Shown here piece after piece: positions 40,108-47,498 of a stretch of 64,000 nt of DNA. A program made the position numbers and the translations under genes. Source of the stretch: DASVRA01 sp036388855 (GTDB lineage Bacteria; Pseudomonadota; Alphaproteobacteria; Caulobacterales; Caulobacteraceae); the NCBI GenBank assembly GCA_036388855.1, contig DASVRA010000011.1, forward strand, positions 60,156-124,155, given 5' to 3'. Within the stretch, counting starts at the first letter, position 1. Each line of letters begins with the position of its first letter. The notes beneath the pieces were generated by a model. It had not been told where the DNA came from, did not search any database, and worked only from the letters and a program-made list of their open reading frames with translations.

Positions 40108-40265
40108 CCCTTCCCCCTTGATGGGGGAAGGGCCGGGGATGGGGGTGTTCGCTCCAAACTCGCCAGGCAAGCACGAGAGGAAAGGCGTTTTTCCTCTCGC
40201 GCCGTCTGCGTTCAGGCTTAGGGCCACACCCTCACCCCTGCCCCTCTCCCATCGAGGGAGAGGGG
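40108..40265. repeat. Hairpin-rich spacer between pheS and pheT
   Basis: Three inverted repeats lie in order: CCCTTCCCCC-ttgat-GGGGGAAGGG (40108-40132), CGAGAGGAAA-ggcgtt-TTTCCTCTCG (40174-40199) and CCCCTCTCCC-atcga-GGGAGAGGGG (40241-40265). The outer two have related purine/pyrimidine arms. The middle one resembles a weak terminator. The pattern suggests a palindromic element inserted between two genes that are usually adjacent. Confidence 0.65.
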
Positions 40266-40283
40266 TTCCTAGCGCCCTCCTCA

Positions 40284-41357
40284 TCAACTCAGCCCCGTCG
40301 CCTGGTTCGGCGCGGCGAACGCGCTGAAGCCGTAGTGCGCCAGCCAGCGGGTGTCGGCGGCGAACATGTCGCGCAGGTCGGGGATGCCGTACTTGAGCAT
40401 CGCCAGACGGTCGGCGCCCATGCCGAAGGCGAAGCCCTGCCATTCGTCCGGGTCCAGGTCGCAGTTGCGCAGCACGTTCGGGTGCACCATCCCCGAGCCC
40501 AGGATCTCCAGCCAATCGTCGCCGGTGTTCAGTTTCAGCTCCCCTGCGGAGCAATCGCAGCGGATGTCCATCTCCGCGGACGGTTCGGTGAAGGGGAAGT
40601 GGTGGGGGCGGAAGCGGGCGTCGACGTGGTCCATCTCGAAGAACCGGGCGACGAAGGTCTCCAGCGTCCCCTTCAGGTGGCCCATGTGGATGCCGCGGTC
40701 GATCACCAGCCCCTCGACCTGGTGGAACATCGGCGTGTGGGTCTGGTCGGAGTCCTTCCGGTAGGTGCGGCCGGGCGCGATGATCCGGATCGGCGGCGCC
40801 TTGCTCATCATGGTGCGTACCTGCACCGGCGAGGTGTGGGTGCGCAGCACCATCCGCTCCCCGTCCGGGCGGGGGTGGAAGAAGAAGGTGTCGTGGGTTT
40901 CCCGCGCGGGGTGCTCGGGCGGGAAGTTCAGGGCGGTGAAGTTGTGGAAGTCGTCCTCGATGTCCGGCCCCTCGGCCACCTCGAAGCCGAGGTCGGCGAA
41001 GATGGCGATCATCTCGTCCATCACCTGCATGGTCGGATGGACCGACCCACGCCGGCGCGGCGGGGCCGGCAGGGAGAGGTCGACGCGCTGAGAGGCCAGC
41101 TGCGCCTCCAGCGCCGCCTCCTCGAGCTCCGCCTTGCGCGCGGCGATGGCGGTGGCGATGCGGTCGCGCAGGGCGTTGATTTGGGGACCCCGCTCGCGGC
41201 GTTCCTCGGGGCTCATGGCGCCGAGCGTCTTGAGCAGGGCCGAGACCGATCCGGACTTACCGAGCGCCCCCACGCGCGCGGCGTCGAGCGCCGCGAGATC
41301 GGTGGCGGCGGCGATCTGGGCCGCCAGACCGGCCTCAAGGGAATTCAGGTCGCTCAT
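40284..41357 (-). CDS. pheS: Phenylalanine-tRNA ligase, alpha subunit
   Basis: The 357-residue protein is PheS, the catalytic subunit of phenylalanyl-tRNA synthetase. The N-terminal coiled coil (about 1-95) is followed by the class II core: motif 1 region HPTMQVMDEMIAIFADLGFE, given here as PTMQVMDEMIAIF, motif 2 RTHTSPVQVRTM and TYRKDSDQTHTPMFHQVEG, split here as YRKDSDQTHTPMFHQ, and motif 3 GMGADRLAMLKYGI. It is downstream of rplT, separated by a palindromic repeat. Confidence 0.98.
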   Translation of the reverse strand: MSDLNSLEAGLAAQIAAATDLAALDAARVGALGKSGSVSALLKTLGAMSPEERRERGPQINALRDRIATAIAARKAELEEAALEAQLASQRVDLSLPAPPRRRGSVHPTMQVMDEMIAIFADLGFEVAEGPDIEDDFHNFTALNFPPEHPARETHDTFFFHPRPDGERMVLRTHTSPVQVRTMMSKAPPIRIIAPGRTYRKDSDQTHTPMFHQVEGLVIDRGIHMGHLKGTLETFVARFFEMDHVDARFRPHHFPFTEPSAEMDIRCDCSAGELKLNTGDDWLEILGSGMVHPNVLRNCDLDPDEWQGFAFGMGADRLAMLKYGIPDLRDMFAADTRWLAHYGFSAFAAPNQATGLS

Positions 41358-41386
41358 GGCGCGCTTCTAGGCAGGCTGTCCCCCAC

Positions 41387-41484
41387 TGTCATCCCGGCCG
41401 GAGCGCGCGAGCGCGGAGAGCCGGGACCCAGCCCAGCCGCAGCACTGGGTCCCGGGTAGCCGCTGCGCGGCTCCCGGGATGACA
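41387..41484. repeat. 98-bp palindromic element, TGTCATCCCGG family
   Basis: The arms TGTCATCCCGG (41387-41397) and CCGGGATGACA (41474-41484) are perfect complements. Inside, GGGACCCAG pairs with CTGGGTCCC, so the whole element can fold into one long hairpin. It sits between rplT and pheS on the minus strand. Such GTCATCCCGG palindromes are, from memory, frequent between genes in Caulobacterales and other alphaproteobacteria. Confidence 0.75.
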
Positions 41485-41503
41485 CGGTGTGCGATCGTGG
41501 GCC

Positions 41504-41860
41504 TTAGCCCAGCGCCGCGCGCGCCTGGTCGGCGATGGCGCGGAAGGCGACGGGGTCGTTGCCGGCGATGTCCGCCAACACCTTGCGGTCGATGTCGATC
41601 CCGGCCTTGTCCAGCCCGCCCATAAATCGCGAGTAGGTCATCCCCTCCAGCCGCGCCGCCGCGTTGATCCGCTGGATCCATAAAGCCCGGAATGAGCGCT
41701 TCTTGTTGCGCCGGTCGCGGTAGGCGTACTGGCCCGCCCGGTCGACGGCCTGCTTGGCGATGCGGATGGTGTTCTTGCGCCGGCCGTAGAAGCCCTTGGC
41801 CTGCTCCAGCACCTTCTTGTGGCGGGCGTGGGCGACGACGCCCCGTTTCACTCTAGCCAT
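41504..41860 (-). CDS. rplT: 50S ribosomal protein L20
   Basis: The 118-residue protein is L20, which binds 23S rRNA early in large-subunit assembly and, in several bacteria, represses its own operon. The sequence follows the family throughout: ARVKRGVVAHARHKKVLEQA, FYGRRKNTIRIAKQAV, RDRRNKKRSFRALWIQRINA and YSRFMGGL. It lies 18 bp downstream of rpmI. infC, which often precedes this pair, is not in the window. Confidence 0.98.
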   Translation of the reverse strand: MARVKRGVVAHARHKKVLEQAKGFYGRRKNTIRIAKQAVDRAGQYAYRDRRNKKRSFRALWIQRINAAARLEGMTYSRFMGGLDKAGIDIDRKVLADIAGNDPVAFRAIADQARAALG

Positions 41861-41878
41861 GTGTCACCTGTGTCCTGA

Positions 41879-42079
41879 TCAGCCGCCGTAGGGGAAGTAG
41901 GCCTTGATGGTCTTAGCGTCGGATTCCGACATGACCTTCGTGCCCCGCCGCTGGCGGATGTATTTGCCGTTGTGGCTGATCAGCCGGTGGCGCTTGCCCG
42001 CGACGCCGGCCTTGATCCTGCCGGACGCGGTGAGTTTGAAGCGCTTCTTGGCGCCCGATTTGGTCTTCAGTTTCGGCAT
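41879..42079 (-). CDS. rpmI: 50S ribosomal protein L35
   Basis: The 66-residue protein is L35 of the large ribosomal subunit: MPKLKTKSGAKKRFKLTASG at the start, KRHRLISHNGKYIRQ in the middle and RGTKVMSESDAKTIKAYFPYG at the end (as RGTKVMSESDAKTI). AGGGAA lies just before the ATG. The leader upstream carries two hairpins. The gene heads rpmI-rplT, followed by pheS and pheT. Confidence 0.98.
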   Translation of the reverse strand: MPKLKTKSGAKKRFKLTASGRIKAGVAGKRHRLISHNGKYIRQRRGTKVMSESDAKTIKAYFPYGG

Positions 42080-42086
42080 TTCCCTG

Positions 42087-42148
42087 CGGGCGTGAGCCCG
42101 TCCTCAAGATGAAAGAGCCGCCCTGGCATGCCATGGGCCAGGCGGCTC
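42087..42148 (-). promoter_or_regulatory. Structured 5' leader of rpmI-rplT
   Basis: The region before rpmI holds two hairpins on the transcribed strand. The distal one has an 8-bp stem GAGCCGCC/GGCGGCTC (42148-42141 with 42122-42115), extended by TGGC/GCCA inside, and is followed by TTTC. The proximal one, CGGGC-tcac-GCCCG (42100-42087), ends a few bases before the ribosome-binding site. Autoregulatory leaders bound by L20 are known for this operon in other phyla. Whether this is one is an inference. Confidence 0.45.
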
Positions 42149-42231
42149 GGAAGCGCGCGGAGATAGCGGAAAGGGGCCGGCGAAGCAAGGCCGCGGCTGG
42201 CGCGGCCGCGGGCCTGCATTCTGCACGTGCG

Positions 42232-42246
42232 TTAACGATGCGGTAA
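42232..42246 (+). promoter_or_regulatory. Near-consensus CtrA-type site
   Basis: TTAA, seven bases, GTAA: one mismatch to the CtrA full site. It lies 76 nt upstream of ATG 42322 and about 150 nt upstream of rpmI on the other strand. The local sequence is less GC-rich, as expected of a promoter. Weak evidence on its own. Confidence 0.3.
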
Positions 42247-42321
42247 GGACGATTTTCCCAGCAACGGGTGAAACCAAGCCGCACCTCGATAGTTTCAGCA
42301 ACGGCTCAAGGGGGGCTCGAC

Positions 42322-42474
42322 ATGGCCGAAGACCTGGAACTGCAGGCGCTCGAAACCGAATGGCGCGACCGCTTCGGCGAGCCGCTGCCGATGCGCACCG
42401 AGCCGGACCTGATCCGAAGGGTGCTGGCCGAAGTCGTCCGGGCGGTCCAGGCGCCAGTCGCCCAAACCGCCTGA
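42322..42474 (+). CDS. Small acidic protein of unknown function
   Basis: The 50-residue frame MAEDLELQALETEWRDRFGE, then a Pro-containing middle and an amphipathic helix (DLIRRVLAEVVRAV), has a good purine-rich site (AAGGGGGG) about 7 nt before the ATG and its own upstream region with a CtrA-like motif. The Glu-rich opening and helix look like a real soluble protein. It ends 7 nt before the stop of the convergent pntB. I recognise no family. Confidence 0.55.
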   Translation: MAEDLELQALETEWRDRFGEPLPMRTEPDLIRRVLAEVVRAVQAPVAQTA

Positions 42475-42481
42475 CCGGGCC

Positions 42482-43894
42482 TCACAGTCCCTTGTTGATC
42501 CCCTCAACCATCTTCTTCGCGTCGCCGAAGAGCATCAGGGTGTTGTCGCGGTAGAACAGGGTGTTGTCGATGCCCGCGTAGCCCGAGGCCAGGCTGCGCT
42601 TGATGAACATCACCGTGCCGGCCTTCCACACCTCCAAGACCGGCATGCCGTAGATCGGCGAGGTCGGGTCCTCCTTGGCGGCGGGGTTGGTCACGTCGTT
42701 GGCGCCGATCACGAAGGCGATGTCGCAGGTGGCGAATTCGGAGTTGATGTCCTCCAGCTCGAACACCTCGTCGTAGGGCACGTTGGCCTCGGCGAGCAGC
42801 ACGTTCATGTGGCCGGGCATACGGCCGGCGACCGGGTGGATGGCGTATTTCACCTCCACCCCCTCCTTCTTCAGGGTGTCGGCCATTTCGCGCAGCGCGT
42901 GCTGGGCCTGGGCCACCGCCATGCCGTAGCCCGGCACGATGATCACCTTGGAGCTGTTTTTCAGGATGAAGGCGGCGTCCTCGGCCGAGCCCTGCTTCAC
43001 CGGCCGCGCCTCTGCCTTGCCGGCTGGCCCCGCCGTCTCCCCGCCGAAGCCCCCCAGGATCACCGACACGAACGAGCGGTTCATCCCTTTACACATGATG
43101 TAACTGAGGATCGCTCCTGAGGAGCCGACCAGCGCCCCGGTGATGATCAAAGTGGTGTTCTCCAGCGTGAACCCCAGCGCCGCGGCGGCCCAGCCGGAGT
43201 AGGAGTTCAGCATCGACACCACCACCGGCATGTCCGCACCGCCGATGGGGATGATCAGGGTGACGCCGATGGTCAGCGCCAGGGCGAACACCGCCCAGAA
43301 GGCCCACTTGGCCTCGCCGCCGCTGATCACCAGCACGACGACCAGCGCCAGGATGGCCGCGGCGATGGCGATGTTGAGCAGGTGGCGCGCGGGCAGCAGG
43401 ATCGGCGCGCCGCTCATGTTGCCATTGAGTTTGGCGAAGGCGATCAGCGAGCCGGTAAAGGTTACCGCCCCGATCGCCAGCCCTATCGACAGCTCGATCA
43501 GCGACTGCGCCTTCACCCCGCCCGCCGCCGTGGCGATGCCGTAAGCCTCGGGCGTGTAGAGGGCGGCCGCCGCGACCAGGCAGGCAGCCAGGCCCACCAG
43601 CGAGTGGAAGGCGGCGACCAGCTGCGGCATGGCGGTCATGGCGATCCGCCGCGCGATCACAGCGCCCACGGTCCCGCCGATCGCCACCCCCACCACGATC
43701 ATGCCGATGGTCAACGGGTCGAGCGCGCCCGAGCCCCAGAGGCTGAGCAGCGTCGTCGCCACCGCGATGGCCATGCCCAGCATGCCAAGCTGGTTGCCCC
43801 GCCGGCTGGTCACCGGGCTCGACAGCCCCCGCAGCGCCAGGATGAACAGGACGCCGGAGACGAGGTAGGCGACGGCGGCGAGGTTTGGGTTCAT
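42482..43894 (-). CDS. pntB: NAD(P) transhydrogenase, beta subunit
   Basis: The 470-residue membrane protein is the beta subunit of the proton-translocating transhydrogenase, which reduces NADP+ with NADH using the proton gradient. Nine or so helices fill residues 1-260. The NADP(H)-binding domain III follows, with the motif VPGYGMAVAQAQHALREM and HPVAGRMPGHMNVLLAEA (as VAGRMPGHMNVLLAE) and IGANDVTNPAA. Its ATG overlaps the stop of the small membrane gene upstream (ATGA at 43891-43894). It is the last gene of the pnt operon. Confidence 0.97.
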   Translation of the reverse strand: MNPNLAAVAYLVSGVLFILALRGLSSPVTSRRGNQLGMLGMAIAVATTLLSLWGSGALDPLTIGMIVVGVAIGGTVGAVIARRIAMTAMPQLVAAFHSLVGLAACLVAAAALYTPEAYGIATAAGGVKAQSLIELSIGLAIGAVTFTGSLIAFAKLNGNMSGAPILLPARHLLNIAIAAAILALVVVLVISGGEAKWAFWAVFALALTIGVTLIIPIGGADMPVVVSMLNSYSGWAAAALGFTLENTTLIITGALVGSSGAILSYIMCKGMNRSFVSVILGGFGGETAGPAGKAEARPVKQGSAEDAAFILKNSSKVIIVPGYGMAVAQAQHALREMADTLKKEGVEVKYAIHPVAGRMPGHMNVLLAEANVPYDEVFELEDINSEFATCDIAFVIGANDVTNPAAKEDPTSPIYGMPVLEVWKAGTVMFIKRSLASGYAGIDNTLFYRDNTLMLFGDAKKMVEGINKGL

Positions 43895-44193
43895 GGGGCC
43901 GCGCGCGCCTCATCGGCGCGAACCCGCCGTCGCCTGAGCGCGCCGAGCGACTGCAACGCGGCGGCGGCGAGCAGGCAGATGACGACGATCACCGCATCGC
44001 GGAGCTGCCCCGGATCTGACGCGTCGCGAAACAGACTGGGCAGAAACGCCAACGCGGCGGAGGTGAAAAACAGGCCCGCCGCCGTCCAGGGCCGCTTCCA
44101 GCCCTGCCGGCCGGCGAAATGGACGATGTAGATGAGCAGCGCGGCCGCCGCCCCGGCATAGCAGAGCCAGCGCAGAGTGTCGGTGAGGCTCAC
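43891..44193 (-). CDS. Small three-helix membrane protein inside the pnt operon
   Basis: The 100-residue protein has three hydrophobic segments (LCYAGAAAALLIYIVHFAG, then AAGLFFTSAALAFLPSL and AVIVVICLLAAAALQSL) and a basic C-terminus. It starts with a GTG overlapping the stop of pntAB and ends overlapping the ATG of pntB, so it is cotranslated with both. The usual alphaproteobacterial order is pntAA-pntAB-pntB without an extra gene. It has no family I know; an accessory or assembly factor of the transhydrogenase is a reasonable guess. Confidence 0.82.
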   Translation of the reverse strand: MSLTDTLRWLCYAGAAAALLIYIVHFAGRQGWKRPWTAAGLFFTSAALAFLPSLFRDASDPGQLRDAVIVVICLLAAAALQSLGALRRRRVRADEARAAP

Positions 44194-44513
44194 TTGGAGG
44201 CTTCCTTCTTCTTGTACATCGCCAGCATCCGCTGGGTGACCAGGAAGCCGCCGAAGATGTTGACCGCCGCCAGCGCCGCGGCCAGTGCGCCCGCGCCCTT
44301 GGAAACCCAGACGTTGGCTGAGGCCGAGCCGTCCGCGCCGTGGGCGGCGGCGGCCAAGAGCGCGCCGACGATGATCACCGAGGAGATGGCGTTGGTCACC
44401 GCCATCAGCGGCGTGTGCAGCGCGGGCGTGACGCTCCAGACCACGTAGTAGCCGACGAACACGGCCAGCACGAAGATCGCCAGGCGGAAGACGATTGGGT
44501 CGACGGCTTCCAT
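44190..44513 (-). CDS. pntAB: NAD(P) transhydrogenase, alpha subunit part 2
   Basis: The 107-residue membrane protein contributes the four alpha-subunit helices of domain II. Family features are SVTPALHTPLMAVTNAISS and the last helix NIFGGFLVTQRMLAMYKKK (as IFGGFLVTQRMLAMYKKK). In E. coli this part is fused to PntA; here, as in Rhodospirillum, it is a separate gene. The ATG shares one base with the stop of pntAA, and the stop overlaps the next start by GTGA. Confidence 0.95.
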   Translation of the reverse strand: MEAVDPIVFRLAIFVLAVFVGYYVVWSVTPALHTPLMAVTNAISSVIIVGALLAAAAHGADGSASANVWVSKGAGALAAALAAVNIFGGFLVTQRMLAMYKKKEASK

Positions 44514-45649
44514 CAGGCGGCTCCCTTCAGCTGCGGATGCACGACCATTCCGTCACGTGTGACCAGCGCCCCTTTCAGGACCTCGTCCTCGAAGTCCGGC
44601 GCCAGTTCTCCGTCCTTGATCAGCAGGGCGACGAAGGCGGCGAGGTTGCGGGCGTAAAGCGCCGAGGCGTCGGCGGGGACGCGGCCGGGCAGGTTGGCGT
44701 AGCCCACGATCTTCACGCCCCCGGCCTCGGCGACCTCGCCGGGGCGGACGCCTTCGACGTTTCCGCCCGCCTCCACCGCCAGATCGACGATCACCGAGCC
44801 GGGGCGCATGGAAGCGACCTGCTCGGCCGACAGGAGGCGCGGCGCGGGGCGCCCGGGGATCAGGGCGGTGGTGATGACGATGTCCTGCTTTTTGATGTGC
44901 TCCGACACCAGCGCCGCCTGCTTGGCGCGGTATTCGCCGCTCATCTCCTTGGCGTAGCCGCCGGCGGTCTCGGCGGCCTTGAACTCCTCGTCCTCGACCG
45001 CGACGAACTTTGCCCCGAGGCTGGCGACCTGCTCCTTGGCGGCGGGGCGCACGTCGGTGGCGGTGACCACCGCGCCCAGCCGGCGAGCGGTGGCGATGGC
45101 CTGCAGCCCGGCAACGCCAGCGCCCATCACGAACACTTTGGCGGCGGCGACCGTGCCGGCGGCGGTCATCATCATCGGCAAGGCCCGGCCGTAGGCCTGC
45201 GCCGCCTCGATCACCGCGCGGTAGCCGGCGAGGTTGGCCTGGCTGGAGAGCGCGTCCATCGACTGCGCACGGCTGATGCGCGGGACCAGCTCCATGGCGA
45301 AGGCGGTGGCGCCGACCACATTGAAGGCCTCGATCAGCTGAGCCGAGCGGAAGGGATCGAACAGCCCGACCGCCACCCCGCCACGCCGCAGCGGCGCCAG
45401 CTCCTCGGGCGAGGGGTCGCGCACCTTGAGCAGGATGTCGGCGTTCCGCACCGTCGCCACCGGATCGGCCGCAATCCTCGCCCCGGCGGCCTCGTAGTCG
45501 CCGTCGAGGTAGGCGGAGGCGGCGCCCGCGCCGCTCTCGACCGTCACCTCGGCGCCCAGCGCGGCCAGCTTCTTCACCGACTCGGGCGTGGCCGCCACGC
45601 GGGTCTCGCCCGCGTTGCGCTCCCCCGTGACGGCAATGCGCACGCCCAT
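44513..45649 (-). CDS. pntAA: NAD(P) transhydrogenase, alpha subunit part 1
   Basis: The 378-residue soluble protein is domain I of the transhydrogenase, which binds NAD(H). It starts GVRIAVTGERNAGETRVAAT (as RIAVTGERNAGETRVAA) and shows the alanine-dehydrogenase-like Rossmann motif VFVMGAGVAGLQAIATARRLGA (as GAGVAGLQAIATARRLGA) and RPGSVIVDLAVEAGGNVE. The protein sits on the cytosolic face of the membrane and pairs with PntAB and PntB. The oxidase subunit IV gene lies 65 bp upstream on the same strand. Confidence 0.97.
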   Translation of the reverse strand: MGVRIAVTGERNAGETRVAATPESVKKLAALGAEVTVESGAGAASAYLDGDYEAAGARIAADPVATVRNADILLKVRDPSPEELAPLRRGGVAVGLFDPFRSAQLIEAFNVVGATAFAMELVPRISRAQSMDALSSQANLAGYRAVIEAAQAYGRALPMMMTAAGTVAAAKVFVMGAGVAGLQAIATARRLGAVVTATDVRPAAKEQVASLGAKFVAVEDEEFKAAETAGGYAKEMSGEYRAKQAALVSEHIKKQDIVITTALIPGRPAPRLLSAEQVASMRPGSVIVDLAVEAGGNVEGVRPGEVAEAGGVKIVGYANLPGRVPADASALYARNLAAFVALLIKDGELAPDFEDEVLKGALVTRDGMVVHPQLKGAA

Positions 45650-45714
45650 GCGTTTTCCCGAATCGGCAGCCCAGCCTCAGTTAAGGGAGGCCGCGGCGGC
45701 CTTGTCCAGCCCGA

Positions 45715-45954
45715 TCAGTGCGCCTCGGCGGGCCTCGGTCGGCTCCTGAGCAGGAAGATTCCCAGCGCCAGCACCACCACCGCGGCGATCAGCGAACCGA
45801 AAAAGCCGGCGCCCGCCGCCAGCCACATGCTGAAGAACAGCACCATCACCGCGATGATCAGGCAGGCCCACTTGGTCAGCCGCATCACGCCGCGGAAGGT
45901 CAGCTCGTGCTGGTGGATGTCCATTTCGCCGCGGTGGTATTCCTCGTCGGCCAT
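45715..45954 (-). CDS. aa3-type cytochrome c oxidase subunit IV family protein
   Basis: The 79-residue protein starts MADEEYHRGEMDIHQHELTF, the signature of small bacterial aa3 oxidase subunit IV, which has a short cytoplasmic N-terminus and membrane helices. Here two hydrophobic stretches follow (ACLIIAVMVLFFSMWLAAG and SLIAAVVVLALGIFLL), more than the single helix of the Paracoccus subunit. ATG 45954 is supported by AAGGAGAG at about 9 nt; the frame is open 14 codons further up. Other oxidase genes are not nearby. Confidence 0.85.
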   Translation of the reverse strand: MADEEYHRGEMDIHQHELTFRGVMRLTKWACLIIAVMVLFFSMWLAAGAGFFGSLIAAVVVLALGIFLLRSRPRPAEAH

Positions 45955-46025
45955 GGCGCGCGGGCTCTCCTTCGGGGTTCGCAACCGGCGCGGCACTAAC
46001 AGAGCCGCCCCGGCCGCTCAAGGGT

Positions 46026-47024
46026 TCAGGCGGGAAGCAAACCCGCTTCCGCCGCCAGAGGTTTCAGCGGCGCCTGGGGCCTTGGCCCCCAATGGGAGAT
46101 CACCTCCGCCGCCGCCAGCGAACCCAGCTTGCCGCACTCCGGCAGCGCCAGGCCGCGGGCAAGCCCGAACAGGAAGCCGGCGGCGTACTGGTCTCCGGCC
46201 CCGGTCGTGTCGACCACCTCCGCCAGCGGCGCCGCCTCTACCAAGTGCACGGCCTCGGGCGCGACGATCACCGAACCCTTTTCGCCGCGGGTCAGCGCCG
46301 CCAGCCGGGCGCGGGCGCGCGTCTCGGCCACGCAAGCGTCGAAGCCCGCGCCGCCGAACAGGGCGGCGATCTCCGCCTCGTTGGCGAACAGCACGTCCAC
46401 CTGGTCCTCGATGAACTCGAGCAGGGCGGCGCGGTGGCGCTCGACCACGAAGGCGTCCGACAGTGTTAGCGCGATCTTCCGCCCCGATCCGCGCGCCAGC
46501 CCCGCCGCCTTGGCGAAGGCGCGCCGGGCGTCCAGCGGATCGAACAGATAGCCCTCGAGGTAGGTGACGGCGGCCGCCTCGACGGTGGCGGGATCCACGT
46601 CGTCCGGCCCAAACACCTGTGCCGCGCCCAGATAGGTGGCCATGGTCCGCTGGCCGTCAGGGGTGACGTTGATCAGGCACCGGCCGGTGGCGGGCCCCCC
46701 GCTCAGCGGCCGGTGTGGATAGGCGACGCCCACGGACGCCATGTCCGCGGCGTAGACCTCGCCCAGGCGGTCGTCGGCGACCCGGCCCATGAAGGCGGAG
46801 CGGCCGCCGAGGCTGGCCACGCCGGCGGCGGTATTGGCGGCCGAGCCGCCGGAGGCCTCCACCCCCGCCGCCATGCGCTCATGGAGCCTGGCCGCCCACG
46901 CCTCGTCGACCAAGGTCATCGAACCCTTCGGCAGGCCCTGGTCCTCGAGAAAGGCATCCGTCGCCGGCGCGATCACGTCGACGATGGCGTTGCCCAGGCA
47001 GGCGACGTCGTAGGCGGTTGTCAT
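46026..47024 (-). CDS. PfkB family sugar kinase, adenosine kinase-like
   Basis: The 332-residue cytosolic kinase is a PfkB family member close to adenosine kinases of alphaproteobacteria. Motifs are GNAIVDVIA, GGSAANTAAGVASLGG near the substrate site and the anion-hole/catalytic VVDTTGAGDQYAAGFLFG, where Asp is the base. ATG 47024 is the conserved start; the 27 residues before it belong to the divergent gene region. Substrate identity (adenosine or another ribosyl compound) is not settled by sequence. Confidence 0.9.
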   Translation of the reverse strand: MTTAYDVACLGNAIVDVIAPATDAFLEDQGLPKGSMTLVDEAWAARLHERMAAGVEASGGSAANTAAGVASLGGRSAFMGRVADDRLGEVYAADMASVGVAYPHRPLSGGPATGRCLINVTPDGQRTMATYLGAAQVFGPDDVDPATVEAAAVTYLEGYLFDPLDARRAFAKAAGLARGSGRKIALTLSDAFVVERHRAALLEFIEDQVDVLFANEAEIAALFGGAGFDACVAETRARARLAALTRGEKGSVIVAPEAVHLVEAAPLAEVVDTTGAGDQYAAGFLFGLARGLALPECGKLGSLAAAEVISHWGPRPQAPLKPLAAEAGLLPA

Positions 47025-47089
47025 GGCCGCCTTGTCGCAGGCTCGGGCGCCGCCTTGCAATCGCCCCAAGCCCCGGCTTGTCTCGCGCC

Positions 47090-47470
47090 ATGTCCAGACT
47101 CGCACTTGCGGCCGCCGCGCTGGCGCTCCTCGGCGGAACCGCGCGGGCCCAGACGGCGCCGACGCTGGCCAGCCTGACCGGCGCCGACGAGGGGGTGGTC
47201 AAGGGCGCGCTGGGCGTGCCCGACATCGCCCGCGCCGAAGGGCAGGGCGCGCTGTGGACCTACCGCTTTCCCGGCTGTGCCCTGCTGGTATTCTTCCGTC
47301 AGAGCGGCCGCGCCCTGCGGGTCTCCGGCGCCAGCGCCAGCGACCGCCGCACCGGCACAGCCGTCGAGGTGAACGCCTGCCTGGCCCAGGGCGCGGCGGC
47401 GGCCCAGGGCCGCGACACCGGCCAAACCGCCATCGACGCCCTGCTCGCCCCCGCGGACCCTGGGCGGTAG
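47090..47470 (+). CDS. Small exported protein of unknown function
   Basis: The 126-residue precursor has a Sec signal (MSRLALAAAALALLGGTARA). The mature part includes LTGADEGVVKGALGVPDIAR and LWTYRFPGCALLVFFRQSG, with two Cys (one in FPGCAL, one in NACLAQG) that could pair in the periplasm. The pattern resembles SmpA/OmlA-like small exported proteins (leaf of Gly-x-P and a W-Y strand), but I do not assign it. It diverges from the kinase and converges on msrA. Confidence 0.72.
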   Translation: MSRLALAAAALALLGGTARAQTAPTLASLTGADEGVVKGALGVPDIARAEGQGALWTYRFPGCALLVFFRQSGRALRVSGASASDRRTGTAVEVNACLAQGAAAAQGRDTGQTAIDALLAPADPGR

Positions 47471-47498
47471 ACGGCCGGGGCGGGTTTCTCGCCAGGCG

